NCBI GenBank assembly: GCA_963755375.1
Contig: CAVWKG010000016.1
Span: forward strand, 558,001-622,000
Source: Bog-473 sp963755375
GTDB taxonomy: Bacteria; Actinomycetota; Acidimicrobiia; Acidimicrobiales; RAAP-2
Direction of reading: 5' to 3'
DNA: 64,000 bases
Of the stretch, positions 33,534 to 42,800 are shown in pieces. Each line of letters starts with the position of its first letter. The stretch's first letter is position 1. Below the pieces are notes generated by a model, which was not told the origin of the DNA, searched no databases, and worked only from the letters and a program-made list of their open reading frames with translations. A program made the position numbers and the translations under genes.

Positions 33534-34009
33534 CCCGCTCCGGGGTCCTGGCCTTTGCCATAGCTGCGATCGTGGTGGTGGCGGACCGGGTGACCACGTC
33601 GCTCGCCATGGATCATCTTCACGATGTGCGGCACGTCTGGGGGCCGTTCGGCCTGGCTCTCACCTACAACTCAGGCTTCGCCTTCAGCCTTTTCAGCGGG
33701 CGGGCCTTCTTCGTGACGGTGCTGCTGTGCATCGGGGTCGTGGTGGTGGCCATCGTGGTGGCCCAGGTCCGTACGCTGGCGCTGGCGGTGGGGTCGGGGC
33801 TGGTCCTCGGAGGCGCCATCGGGAATCTGAGCGAGCGGATCGTCGGTGGGCACGCCGGGCAGGTGCCCGACTTCATCACGCTGGACCACTGGCCCACGTT
33901 CAACCTGGCCGACGCATCTGTGACCATCGGTGTGATCATCGTCATCGTGACCCTCCTCGTCGGAGGCCGGTCGGCCGTGGACCAGTCGAAAGCCCAGGAG
34001 GTCGTATGA
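33530..34009 (+). CDS. lspA: Lipoprotein signal peptidase (signal peptidase II)
   Basis: LspA removes signal peptides from prolipoproteins in the membrane. Conserved blocks are LTYNSGFAFSLFSG, GGAIGNLSERIVGG, VPDFITLD and FNLADASVTIG. The GNxxDR block has Glu in place of Asp, while the Asp residues of VPDF and FNLAD are kept. The first ATG/GTG in frame (33572) would cut the first membrane helix. The codons before it encode RSGVLAFAIAAIVVVADRVT, the expected helix 1. I therefore start at CTG 33530, which overlaps the preceding TGA (CTGA). Length is 159 aa. rluD overlaps its end (ATGA). Confidence 0.88.
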   Translation: MTRSGVLAFAIAAIVVVADRVTTSLAMDHLHDVRHVWGPFGLALTYNSGFAFSLFSGRAFFVTVLLCIGVVVVAIVVAQVRTLALAVGSGLVLGGAIGNLSERIVGGHAGQVPDFITLDHWPTFNLADASVTIGVIIVIVTLLVGGRSAVDQSKAQEVV

Positions 34010-34983
34010 ACGGGGATCCGGATCCGGATCCGGGTGCTGCGCCGGCTGAGACCGGCGCCGAGGAGACCATTTCGACCGAGGTCCCGGCGCTGCTGGCGGG
34101 CGTCCGAGTGGATCGAGGCGTCGCCATGGTGGCCGACGTCTCCAGGGGTGCGGCCGCCCATCTGATTGCGGCGGGACGGGTCCTGGTCGACGGTTCGCCC
34201 GTCGCCGCGGGCCGGGTGGTGCTCCAAGAGGGCGCCACCCTCACGGTCATGCTGCCCGCCGTCCGGGACGCCGGGGTGGCCGCGGAGCCCGACGTGCGTT
34301 TCGAGGTCGTCTACGCCGACGACGTGGTTGCCGTGGTGGACAAGCCGGCCGGGCTCGTCGTGCACCCCGGCGCCGGGCACGACGAGGGGACCCTAGTCGG
34401 GGGTCTCCTGGCCCGCTTCCCTGACCTGGCCGAGCTGGTGGCGGCCGGGGTGTGCCCACCCGACCGTCCTGGGATCGTGCATCGCCTCGACAAGGGAACC
34501 TCGGGCCTCCTCGCCGTGGCCCGGACCGAGGAGTCCTACCGCGCGCTGGTCGACCAGTTGGCGACCAGGACCATGGAGCGCCGGTATCTCGCCCTGGTGG
34601 AGGGTGACGTGGCCGAGGAACGCGGCGAGGTGGAGGCGCCCATCGGTCGATCCACCCGCACGCCCACGAAGATGGCGGTCACCGCCTCGGGGAAGCCGGC
34701 GCGCACCGGCTACACGGTTTTGGAGCGGCGAACCGGGGAGAGGCCGATGACCCTGCTCGAGCTGACGCTCCAGAGCGGGAGGACCCATCAGATCCGTGTG
34801 CACATGGCCGCCATCGGGCACCCCGTGGTGGGGGACGCTCGCTACGGGATGCCGGACAAGCGTCTCGGACCAGGGCGATTCTTCCTGCACGCCTTCAACC
34901 TTGCCTTCGCCCATCCGCTCACGGGCGCCCGCACCGAGTTCACGTCGCCGCTGCCGCAGGACCTCGACGCCTACCTCGCGTAA
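34006..34983 (+). CDS. rluD: Pseudouridine synthase RluD family
   Basis: This 325-aa RluA/RluD-family enzyme isomerises uridines in 23S rRNA. An N-terminal S4-like RNA-binding region (VRVDRGVAMVADVSRGAAAHLIAAGRV) is followed by the catalytic domain. It has VDKPAGLVVHPGAGH, the catalytic Asp in GIVHRLDKGTSGLL, and RTHQIRVHMAAIGHPVVGD. lspA-rluD is a common bacterial pair. The ATG overlaps the lspA stop (ATGA); the start contains a GGATCC-type repeat encoding DPDPD. Confidence 0.93.
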   Translation: MNGDPDPDPGAAPAETGAEETISTEVPALLAGVRVDRGVAMVADVSRGAAAHLIAAGRVLVDGSPVAAGRVVLQEGATLTVMLPAVRDAGVAAEPDVRFEVVYADDVVAVVDKPAGLVVHPGAGHDEGTLVGGLLARFPDLAELVAAGVCPPDRPGIVHRLDKGTSGLLAVARTEESYRALVDQLATRTMERRYLALVEGDVAEERGEVEAPIGRSTRTPTKMAVTASGKPARTGYTVLERRTGERPMTLLELTLQSGRTHQIRVHMAAIGHPVVGDARYGMPDKRLGPGRFFLHAFNLAFAHPLTGARTEFTSPLPQDLDAYLA

Positions 34984-35067
34984 CCCGGCCTGCACCCGCT
35001 CGGAGGAAGCGGCCGGCTTGGGAGACAGGGGCCCTGGAGACAGACAGCATCACTGGCTTGGAGCTCT

Positions 35068-35121
35068 CCGGCCCTTTGACAGCGTCCCCCCTGGGCGGGG
35101 GGTGCGAGCAGTCAGGGCCGG
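35068..35121. terminator. 54-base composite hairpin between rluD and the sigma gene
   Basis: CCGGCCC (35068-35074) pairs with GGGCCGG (35115-35121). Inside it TGAC pairs with GTCA, and the tip is CCCCCC/GGGGGG around TGGGC. It lies between convergent genes, so it could terminate both, or be part of a structured small RNA. There is no U-run on either side. Confidence 0.5.
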
Positions 35122-35187
35122 CTCGACGGAGGTGCTCCTCGCGGGGCGTTGCATGTGCCCCCGGGCCGGAGCCGGAGGGACGCTGCC

Positions 35188-36024
35188 TCAGGCGGCCTCG
35201 TGGACGCCGACCACGTCGGCATCGAACGAGAGCGCAGCCAGCGCCTCCTCCTCGGCCCGGCGCACTCGGCGGACGCCCACGCCGAGCCGCTCCGCCGTCG
35301 ACTGCAACGAGGCGGGGGAGTCGCCGTCGAAGCCGAAGCGGAGTCGGAGCACGTCGCGTTGCAGGCCCGGCAGGCGCTCGACCGCGTCGCGGAGTCGCTC
35401 GTAGACCATCGTCTCCTCGACGTCGGCCGGGAAGTCCGAGTCGTCCGGAGCCACCAGCTCACCCAGAGTCGTGGATGACTCGAGTGCGGCGGGTTGGTCG
35501 AGCGACGCGGTCACCCGGGCCACGTCCTCGAGGGCCTCCCGCTCGTCTGCGGTCAGTCCCGTCGCCTCGTCCAGCTCGGACGTGGTGGGGGCTCGGCCCA
35601 GCGTGCTGGCCAATTCGGACTTGGTCAGCTCCAGGCGCTGAATCTGCTCGCCCACCTCTAGGGGGATGCGGATCGTCCGGCCGTGTTGCTGGACGGCGCG
35701 CTGCAGCGCCTGGCGGATCCACCACGTGGCGTACGTGGAGAAGCGGAAGCCCCGCTCCCAGTCGAACTTGTCGACGGCGCGCATCAGGCCGAACGTGCCC
35801 TCCTGGACCAGATCGGCCATGTCGACTCCCCGGTCCTGATAGCGCCGGGCCCAATGCACCACCAACCGCAGGTTGGCGGCCACCATCTGCTTGCGCGCAG
35901 CTTCGTCTCCGGCCGCGACCCGCTTCGCCAGCTCGACCTGCTGCTCATGGTCGGGCATAGGGAATTGGTCGAGGTCTCGCAGCATCAGTCCCAATGTGTC
36001 CGACGTGCTCACCGCGCTCTTCAT
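35188..36024 (-). CDS. RNA polymerase sigma-70 factor (group 2/3, RpoD-like without region 1.1)
   Basis: This protein of about 278 aa has region 1.2 (DTLGLMLRDLDQFPMPDHEQQ), region 2 (NLRLVVHWARRYQDRGVDMADLVQEGTFGLMRAVDKFD then FRFSTYATWWIRQAL) and region 3 (IRIPLEVGEQIQRL). Region 4 contains RLPGLQRDVLRLRFG and a helix-turn-helix. It lacks the long acidic region 1.1 of the housekeeping factor, so it is probably an alternative (stress or stationary) sigma. Three candidate starts lie in a row; GGAG sits five bases before the ATG at 36024. Region 4 is degenerate (SPASLQSTAERLGVGVRRVRR instead of the usual xTLEEIG). Confidence 0.92.
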   Translation of the reverse strand: MKSAVSTSDTLGLMLRDLDQFPMPDHEQQVELAKRVAAGDEAARKQMVAANLRLVVHWARRYQDRGVDMADLVQEGTFGLMRAVDKFDWERGFRFSTYATWWIRQALQRAVQQHGRTIRIPLEVGEQIQRLELTKSELASTLGRAPTTSELDEATGLTADEREALEDVARVTASLDQPAALESSTTLGELVAPDDSDFPADVEETMVYERLRDAVERLPGLQRDVLRLRFGFDGDSPASLQSTAERLGVGVRRVRRAEEEALAALSFDADVVGVHEAA

Positions 36025-36067
36025 CATCACTCCAGACGCTCTTCGCTCACTCTCAGTCGTACGTACC

Positions 36068-36090
36068 CGGGTTGTTCAGGGATCAACCCG
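36068..36090. promoter_or_regulatory. Inverted repeat CGGGTTG-N9-CAACCCG upstream of the sigma gene
   Basis: A perfect 7-base inverted repeat with a 9-base spacer lies between the divergent sigma and histidine-phosphatase genes, about 45 bases before the sigma start. A repressor operator or an RNA hairpin in the leader would both fit. Confidence 0.45.
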
Positions 36091-36179
36091 ACGTGTACAA
36101 CCGAGCCGACCCCCGGATCATTCCATCGGGGTGTTCGGACCGAGTTGCGCCGATTTCTGGCCCGTGGTGGTCTACGCCC

Positions 36180-36752
36180 ATGCCCGGCCGGATGGTGTTG
36201 TTGCGACACGGAGCGACCGCATGGTCCGAGACAGGGAAACACACCGGTCGCACGGATATTCCCCTCCTTGCCGAAGGCTATGAGCAGGCAAAAGCCGCCG
36301 GCGCGCTCGTGCGCCAATTCGGCCCCACCTCCTTCGGCCAGGTGCTGACCAGTCCGCTGGTACGGGCCGAGGAGACGTGCACCTTTGCCGGTTTCACCGG
36401 GGACCGTGATCCCGACCTCATGGAGTGGGACTACGGCACCTACGAGGGGCTGACCACGGCGGAGATCCGGCAGCGCAGGCCCGGTTGGACGCTCTGGGAC
36501 GAGGGCGTGCCCGGGGGTGAGCGGGCGGCCGACGTCGGGCGGCGGGCCGACCGGGTCATTCAGCGGGCACGGGAGCTCGAGACGGACACTCTCTGCGTGG
36601 CCCACGGGCACATCCTGCGTGTCCTCACGGCGCGGTGGCTCGGGTTGCCGCCGGTGGCCGGGCGGCTGTTTCTCTTGCGAACGGGTGCCGTCTGCGTCCT
36701 GGGCTGGGAGCTCGACTGGCCGGCGATCGAGGCGTGGAACCTGAGAGGTTGA
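36180..36752 (+). CDS. Histidine phosphatase (phosphoglycerate mutase-like)
   Basis: This 190-aa histidine phosphatase has the phospho-His motif VLLRHGATAWSETGKHTGRTDIPL, SPLVRAEET, the acid/base Glu in MEWDYGTYEG, and the second His in CVAHGHILRVL. The set resembles broad-specificity phosphatases such as CobC or the GpmB group rather than true glycolytic mutase. ATG 36180 is chosen because homology begins there; ATG 36192 is possible. It is divergent from the sigma factor and converges on an Rrf2 regulator gene. Confidence 0.9.
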   Translation: MPGRMVLLRHGATAWSETGKHTGRTDIPLLAEGYEQAKAAGALVRQFGPTSFGQVLTSPLVRAEETCTFAGFTGDRDPDLMEWDYGTYEGLTTAEIRQRRPGWTLWDEGVPGGERAADVGRRADRVIQRARELETDTLCVAHGHILRVLTARWLGLPPVAGRLFLLRTGAVCVLGWELDWPAIEAWNLRG

Positions 36753-36771
36753 CTCGCGAGGCGCCAGCGCT

Positions 36772-37206
36772 CTAGACGACCGCGGCCACGCCTCCCTGGG
36801 CCCGAGCGACCATGTCGGCCAGGCTGTAGGACTGCAGGTGGGTGCGGATCGTCTCGCCGACGTCCGCCCAGACGGCCAGCAGGACGCACTGGCCCTCGTG
36901 GTCACACGCGCCGTTTTCGTGGGGCTCCCCGAAGTCACCGGCGGCAATGGGGCCGTCGACGGCCGAGACGATCTGGGCCAGGGAGATCTCCTCCGGCGGT
37001 CGGGCGAGCACGTATCCACCTCCGACACCACGCTTCGAGCGGACCAGTCCGGCGCCCTTGAGGGCCAGCAGGATCTGCTCCAGATAGGGCTGGGGGAGGG
37101 CGGTGCGGACCGCGATGTCCCTGACCGAGGTGGGTGTCTCGGCCCCGTGCAGGGCGAGCGAAAGCAGCGCCCGACTGGCGTAGTCACCCCGCGTGGAAAC
37201 CCTCAC
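36772..37206 (-). CDS. Rrf2-family transcriptional regulator
   Basis: This 144-aa protein opens with the Rrf2 wHTH VSTRGDYASRALLSLALHG, VRDIAVRTALPQPYLEQILLALKGAGLVRSKRG and GGGYVLARPPEEISL. Iron-sulfur members have three Cys; here only two remain in ACDHEGQC, and the third position is occupied by a hydrophobic run. It may bind a cluster with a different ligand, or none. The start is GTG 37206. It is divergent from the phosphodiesterase gene with 64 bases between. The target genes are unknown. Confidence 0.9.
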   Translation of the reverse strand: MRVSTRGDYASRALLSLALHGAETPTSVRDIAVRTALPQPYLEQILLALKGAGLVRSKRGVGGGYVLARPPEEISLAQIVSAVDGPIAAGDFGEPHENGACDHEGQCVLLAVWADVGETIRTHLQSYSLADMVARAQGGVAAVV

Positions 37207-37270
37207 ACCGTGCAATCCTACCGGCCCATCCGTGGGTGGAGGGGGTGCGTCGGTCGTAGGGTGTCCCTCC

Positions 37271-38458
37271 GTGAGCGACGGCGCACCGGACCTGGCGACG
37301 GCGTCAACCCACACGGGCGGGGGAGCGCAGCCCCGAAACCGGCCCGAGCCGCTCCTGCCCGACTGGGAGGGACCGTGCCTCCACCGCGTGGTGCCCGCCC
37401 TGCTCGGTGAGCTGGCCCACCCGGGGGGCGCCCTGCCGCGGTGGTTCCCCGACCCCGTGGCGGGCGCCGAGCAGGTCGTGCTCCTGGTGATCGACGGACT
37501 CGGCGAGGAGCAGCTCCGGGAACGCAGCGACCTGGCCCCCGTGCTCTCGAGCGGTGTCGGAGGGCCGATCACCTCGGTCGCCCCGAGCACGACGGCATGC
37601 GCCCTGACCACCCTGGTCACCGGGAGGGTGCCGGCCGAGCACGGCGTCGTCGGCTACCGGCTCGCCCTCGACGGCGAGGTGATGAACGTGCTCCAGTGGT
37701 CGCTGTGCGGGGCCGACGCCCGCGTGTCCGTGCCGGCGTCGAAGTTCCAGCCTTTCGAGTCGTTTCCCGGTTCCCGGGGACCCGTTCCGGTCGTGACGCG
37801 CTACGACTTCGGGCCGACCGGGTTCACCGCCGCGCATCTGGGCCACGTGGAGTTGCACCGCTGGCACACGCCGGCCGGGCTCGTGACCGCGGTCCGCGAG
37901 CTGACGGCGGCCCGCGCCCCTTTCGTGTACGCCTACTACGAAGGCATCGACAAGGTGGCGCACGCCGAGGGGTTGGGCCCGTACTACGACGACGAGCTGC
38001 GGGCGGTCGATCGCCTCGTCGGTGACGTGCTGGAGGCGCTCCCGCCGGGTTCGGTGCTCGTCGTCACCGCCGATCACGGACAGGTCGAGGTCGGGAACTC
38101 GGTCGAGCTCATCGGTCCGGAGATCATGCAGGCCACGACCCTCATCAGTGGGGAAGGACGGTTCCGCTGGCTGCACGTCCGCCCGGGCGCCACCACGGAT
38201 GTCGCGGCGACGGCGTCGGCACTCCACGGCGATGTCGCGTGGGTGCGGACCAAGGAGCAGATGATCGAGGAGGGGTGGCTCGGCGGCGTGCCGTCGCCGG
38301 AAGTCTCGGCACGCCTGGGCGATGTCGCCCTGGTGCCCTTCACCCCGACGGCCTTCCTCGACCCTGCGGACGTCGGTGAGCTGCGCCTCAAGGCCCGGCA
38401 CGGCTCCCTGACCCCGGCGGAGATGTACATCCCTCTCTTGGGCTGGCGGGCTTCGTGA
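37271..38458 (+). CDS. Alkaline-phosphatase superfamily phosphodiesterase
   Basis: This 395-aa protein belongs to the type I phosphodiesterase/nucleotide pyrophosphatase branch. The metal-binding and nucleophile region reads VLLVIDGLGEEQLRER, then SVAPSTTACALTTLVTGRVPAEHGVVGYRLA, where the Thr is the likely nucleophile. Later metal ligands are YYEGIDKVAHAEG and VVTADHGQVEVG. No signal peptide or membrane helix is evident, so it should be cytosolic. GTG 37271 starts just before the charged leader. Substrate is unknown (nucleotide or phospholipid esters in related enzymes). Confidence 0.88.
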   Translation: MSDGAPDLATASTHTGGGAQPRNRPEPLLPDWEGPCLHRVVPALLGELAHPGGALPRWFPDPVAGAEQVVLLVIDGLGEEQLRERSDLAPVLSSGVGGPITSVAPSTTACALTTLVTGRVPAEHGVVGYRLALDGEVMNVLQWSLCGADARVSVPASKFQPFESFPGSRGPVPVVTRYDFGPTGFTAAHLGHVELHRWHTPAGLVTAVRELTAARAPFVYAYYEGIDKVAHAEGLGPYYDDELRAVDRLVGDVLEALPPGSVLVVTADHGQVEVGNSVELIGPEIMQATTLISGEGRFRWLHVRPGATTDVAATASALHGDVAWVRTKEQMIEEGWLGGVPSPEVSARLGDVALVPFTPTAFLDPADVGELRLKARHGSLTPAEMYIPLLGWRAS

Positions 38459-38548
38459 GCGGGGGGCCGCCGGTGGCAACATTGGCCGGTCGCCACGACG
38501 GCGCTACCGGCGAGCGACCCCGACGATCGGACAGGGACGGAAGGCACC

Positions 38549-39100
38549 ATGGCTGACGCGACGAACGATGACGTGACCGAGAGCGAGACGCCCGACGACG
38601 GGTCAGCCGGGGCGATCTCCCCCGCCGACGGGTCAGCCGGGGCGATCTCGCCCGACGAGGTCCTGGCGGGCGGGAGCCGGGACGAGTCGGGCGAGGAGCG
38701 GAAGACCGAATCGGTGAACGAGCCGGCCAGGGTGCTGCGCATCGGCTCTATGGTCAAGACGCTGCTCGACGAGGTGCGGGCGGCCCCGCTGGACGAGAAG
38801 AGCCGGGTGCGCCTGCGCGAGATCTACGAGCAGTCGATCCACGAGCTGTCGGAGGGGCTGTCGCCGGATCTGGTGGCCGAGCTCGACCGCATGGCGCTGC
38901 CCTTCGACTCGAACGCGCCGAGCGAGGCCGAGCTGCGCATCGCGCAAGCGCAGCTCGTCGGCTGGCTCGAGGGGCTGTTCCAAGGGATCCAGGCGACCTT
39001 GATGTCCCAGCAGATGGCGGCACGGGCCCAGCTCGAGGAGATGCGACAGCGCGGGTTGCCCTCGGCCGGCGAGACGGGGCGCACGGGCGCCTACCTCTGA
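38549..39100 (+). CDS. bpa: Bacterial proteasome activator Bpa/PafE
   Basis: Bpa (PafE, DUF2587) forms an ATP-independent ring that opens the 20S proteasome gate. This 183-aa protein has the family core NEPARVLRIGSMVKTLLDEVRAAPLDE, RLREIYEQSIHELSEGLSP, LDRMALPF and ELRIAQAQLVGWLEGLFQGIQATL. It ends in GAYL, matching the C-terminal GQYL motif that docks on the proteasome alpha ring. The first 45 residues are acidic and contain a duplicated DGSAGAISP unit. The ATG is preceded by GGAAGG. No proteasome genes lie in the window. Confidence 0.93.
   Translation: MADATNDDVTESETPDDGSAGAISPADGSAGAISPDEVLAGGSRDESGEERKTESVNEPARVLRIGSMVKTLLDEVRAAPLDEKSRVRLREIYEQSIHELSEGLSPDLVAELDRMALPFDSNAPSEAELRIAQAQLVGWLEGLFQGIQATLMSQQMAARAQLEEMRQRGLPSAGETGRTGAYL
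38597..38649 (+). repeat. 30-bp in-frame duplication within bpa
   Basis: Twenty-three bases (38597-38619) recur identically at 38627-38649, a 30-base period. The copies encode two tandem DGSAGAISP decapeptides in the disordered N-terminus. The unit keeps the frame and probably arose by slippage. Confidence 0.8.
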
Positions 39101-39133
39101 GCGAGGGGACTTGGCGTACGCGAGGCTGGACCG

Positions 39134-39778
39134 GTGACGAACGGCGAGGCGACCGCTGGCGACGACACCACGCCGACCGGGCCGCCCTCCTTTCCAGGCA
39201 ATGCGCCGCCCCCACCGCCGGCGGCACCGGGTCCGCCCGCCTTCCCAGTCGGTGGCCGGATGCCGAGCGGTGGCCCGCCTCCCTTCGGGACCGCGACCGC
39301 CCCCTTCGCCTCGTGGGGCATCCGACTGGGTGGCTACCTGATCGACTCGGTGATCTTCCTGGCCGTGCTCGCCGTCTTCTTCGTGCTGTTCCGCCACAGC
39401 AACACCCTCCAGGTGCACCTGATGGCACGGCGCGGGACGCGCCGGCGACACATCTCGGCGGTGCCCTTCGTGATCACCGGCCTGCTCTACGTGGTGTACG
39501 GCACGGTGCTGTGCGGCTCACGGCGGGGCCAGACCGTGGGCATGATGGCGGTGGGTGTCCGGGCCGTCCGGGAGGGTTCGCTCGAGGTGCTCGGCTACGG
39601 GCGGGCGCTGGCCCGGGCGCTCGTCGAAGGCGTCTTGCGCCTGCTGGAGCTCGTCTCCCTCGTCCTGGGCCTGATCTGGCTGCTCGACATGCTGTTCCCG
39701 CTGTGGGACAAGAAGCGCCAGACCTTGCACGACAAGGTGGCCGGATCGGTCGTCCTGCGGCTCCCACGGGCGGGGTAG
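39134..39778 (+). CDS. RDD-family membrane protein
   Basis: This 214-aa protein has a Pro/Gly-rich cytoplasmic N-terminus of about 55 residues. The RDD core follows: WGIRLGGYLIDSVIFLAVLAVFF (first helix with Arg and Asp), a second helix, GQTVGMMAVGVRAV, and LLDMLFPLWDKKRQTLHDKVAGSVVL. RDD proteins are polytopic and mostly of unknown role, sometimes linked to ion antiport. The start is GTG 39134. It lies 33 bases after bpa and may be co-transcribed with it. Confidence 0.9.
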   Translation: MTNGEATAGDDTTPTGPPSFPGNAPPPPPAAPGPPAFPVGGRMPSGGPPPFGTATAPFASWGIRLGGYLIDSVIFLAVLAVFFVLFRHSNTLQVHLMARRGTRRRHISAVPFVITGLLYVVYGTVLCGSRRGQTVGMMAVGVRAVREGSLEVLGYGRALARALVEGVLRLLELVSLVLGLIWLLDMLFPLWDKKRQTLHDKVAGSVVLRLPRAG

Positions 39779-39842
39779 ATTGCTGAGTCCGGGGCGAATC
39801 ACACAGGTGTAAGTTTGACGAGACGTGGCGAAAGGAGGGCCG

Positions 39843-42800
39843 GTGTCGGAGCGGTCGTTTACGCATCTGCACACCCACACCGAGTTCTCCATGCTGGACG
39901 GGGCGGCGCGGGTGGGGGACCTGGTCGCTGCTGCCGTGGCCGACGGGCAGCCGGCGTTGGGCATCACGGACCACGGGAACATGTACGGGGTCCTCGACTT
40001 CTACAAGGCCTGCCGTGACCAGGGCGTGGTGCCGATCATCGGGACCGAGTCCTACATGGCCGGCGAGTCGAGGCTCGAGCGGCCGGTGCGCCGGGGTCGG
40101 GTGGACGACACCGGCGGGGACGTCGAAGGGGGTCAGAAGCTCTACTACCACCTCACCCTCCTCGCCGAGACGGTCGCGGGCTACCGCAACCTCATGCAGC
40201 TGTCCTCGGCGGCGTATCTCGAGGGCTACTACTACAAGCCGCGGGTCGACTGGGAGCTCCTCGAGCGCCACCACACCGGGCTGATCGCCACCACGGGGTG
40301 CCTGGGCGGGGTGGTGCTCCAGGCTCTGCTGGCCGGCGACGTCGAGGGGGCCGAGCAGAAGGCGGCCCGGCTGCAGGACATCTTCGGGCGGGACAACCTC
40401 TTCGTCGAGCTCCAGGACCATGGGATCGCCGACCAGCACCGGACGAATCCGCAGCTGATCGAGATCGCCCGCCGGATCGACGCACCGCTGCTGGCCACCA
40501 ACGACAGCCACTACACCCACCGCGAGGACGCCGTGGCCCACGACGCCCTTCTGTGCGTGCAGACCGGCGCCCTCCTCTCCGACACCAACCGCTTCAAGTT
40601 CGAGGGCACCGAGCACTATCTCAAGACGGCGGCCGAAATGCGCCACCTCTTCCGCGACGTCCCCGAGGCGTGCGACAACACGCTGCTCATCGCCGAGCGG
40701 GCCGACGTGCAGATCGAGCTCGGCAAGCCGAGCCTCCCCGAGTTCCCGGTCCCCGACCGGTTCAGCGGCGAGACCTACGAGGAGCGGGCGCTGGCGTATC
40801 TCCGCGACCTCACCTACGACGGCGCACGGGAGCGCTACGGCGCCTCGCTGCCCCCGGAGGTGGCCGAGCGCCTCGACTACGAGCTCGGTGTCATCGGGAA
40901 CATGGGCTTCGCCGCCTACTTCCTCGTCGTGTGGGACCTGATCCGCTTCGCGCGCGAGTCGAACATCAGGGTGGGCCCGGGCCGAGGGTCGGCGGCCGGC
41001 TGTTGCGTGGCCTACTGCCTCAAGATCGTGGACCTCGACCCGATCCGTTACGACCTGCTCTTCGAACGCTTCCTGAACCCTGGCCGCAAGCAGATGCCCG
41101 ACATCGACATGGACTTCGACGAGCGCTACCGCGCCGACGTCATGCGCTACGCGGCGGAGAAGTACGGCAGCGACCGCGTGGCCCAGGTCATCACGTTCTC
41201 GACGATCAAGGCGCGGGCCGCCGTGCGCGACGCGGCGAGGGTGCTCGGCAAGCCCTACATCGTGGGCGATCGCATCGCCAAGGCGATGCCGCCCCTCGTC
41301 ATGGGGCGCGACACCCCCCTGCACGCGTGCATCACCAAGACGGACGGGCACGAGGAGGGGTTCGCGGCGGCGGCCGAACTGCGCACCATGCGCGACACCG
41401 ATCCCGACGCCAAAGAGGTCATTGAGGTCGCGCTCGGACTCGAGGGGCTGCGGCGCCAGGACGGCATCCACGCCGCGGCGGTGGTCATCTCGCGCGACCC
41501 GCTGACCGACTATCTGCCCATTCAGCGCAAGCCCGACGCGGGCGGGGACCCCGAGGACGCGCCCATCGTCACGCAGTACGAAATGCACGGCGTCGAGGAC
41601 CTCGGGCTGCTCAAGATGGACTTCCTCGGCCTGCGCAACCTGTCGGTCATGGAGCGCGCCCTCGACCTCATCGAGATGGAGACGGGCGAACGACCCGACA
41701 TCGACGCGGTCGATCTGACCGACGAGCCGACGCTCGAAATGCTCCGGCGCGCCGAGTCCATCGGGGTTTTCCAGCTCGAGGGTGCGGCGATGCGCCAGAC
41801 CCTGCGCGCGCTCGCGCCGACGAGCTTCGACGACGTCGCGGCCCTCGTGGCCCTCTACCGCCCAGGTCCCATGGCGGCCAACATGCACCGGGACTACCCC
41901 GAATTGAAGAACGGACGCAAGGAGCTCACCTACCTGCATCCCGACATCGAGCCCATCCTCAAGGACACCTACGGGCTCATGCTCTATCAGGAGTCGGTGA
42001 TGCGGGTCGCCCAGAAGTTCGCCGGGTACAGCCTCGAGGAGGCCGACAACCTGCGCAAGGCGTGCGGCAAGAAGATCCGCGCCATGATCGCCGCCGAGCG
42101 CGAGAAGTTCGTTGCCGGGTGCACCGCCGAGGGCTATGGCGAGGAACTGGGGACGCAGCTGTTCGACATCATCGAGCCGTTCGCCGACTACGCGTTCAAC
42201 AAGTCCCACTCCTACGGCTACGGCCTCGTCGCCTACCAGACGGCGTGGCTCAAGGCACATTACCCGGTCGAGTACATGTCGGCGCTCCTCACGTCCGTGA
42301 AGGACAACAAGGACAAGACGGCGGTGTACCTCGCCGAGTGCCGCTCCATGCGGATCGACGTGCTGGTGCCCGACGTGAACCGGTCGGTGGCGGAGTTCGC
42401 GCCCGACCGCACTGTCGAAGTGGACGGCAGCGGCGGGCCCAATCAGGCCATCGTCTTCGGCCTGGCCGCGGTGCGCAACGTGGGCGAGAGCCTGGTGGAA
42501 CGGATCGTGGTCGAGCGCAACGCCAACGGCCCCTTCGAGGACATCTTCGACTTCTGCGCCCGGGTGGACCCCGTGGTCCTCAACAAGCGGACCATGGAGT
42601 CCCTCGTCAAGGGAGGCGCGTTCGACTCGCTCGGCCACCCGCGCCAGGGCCTCTGCCTGGTCCTGGAGGCCGTGGTCGATCGCACGCTCGAGCGGCGCAA
42701 GGAGCAGGACCTGGGCATCACCTCACTCTTCGCCGCCTTCGAGGACGAGCAGGCCGACCCCGGTTGGGGCGGCGCCAAGGTCGCCATCCCCGAGACCGAG

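Noticed and set aside
34984..35187. tRNA or 6S-type RNA gene
   Set aside because: No cloverleaf, CCA end or T-loop sequence. The fold is better explained by the composite hairpin; a small RNA cannot be shown from sequence alone.
39474..42638. 1054-codon open frame antisense to dnaE
   Set aside because: It mirrors the codon structure of dnaE in a high-GC gene, is rich in His/Gln/Val/Arg with no domain, and has no start signal.
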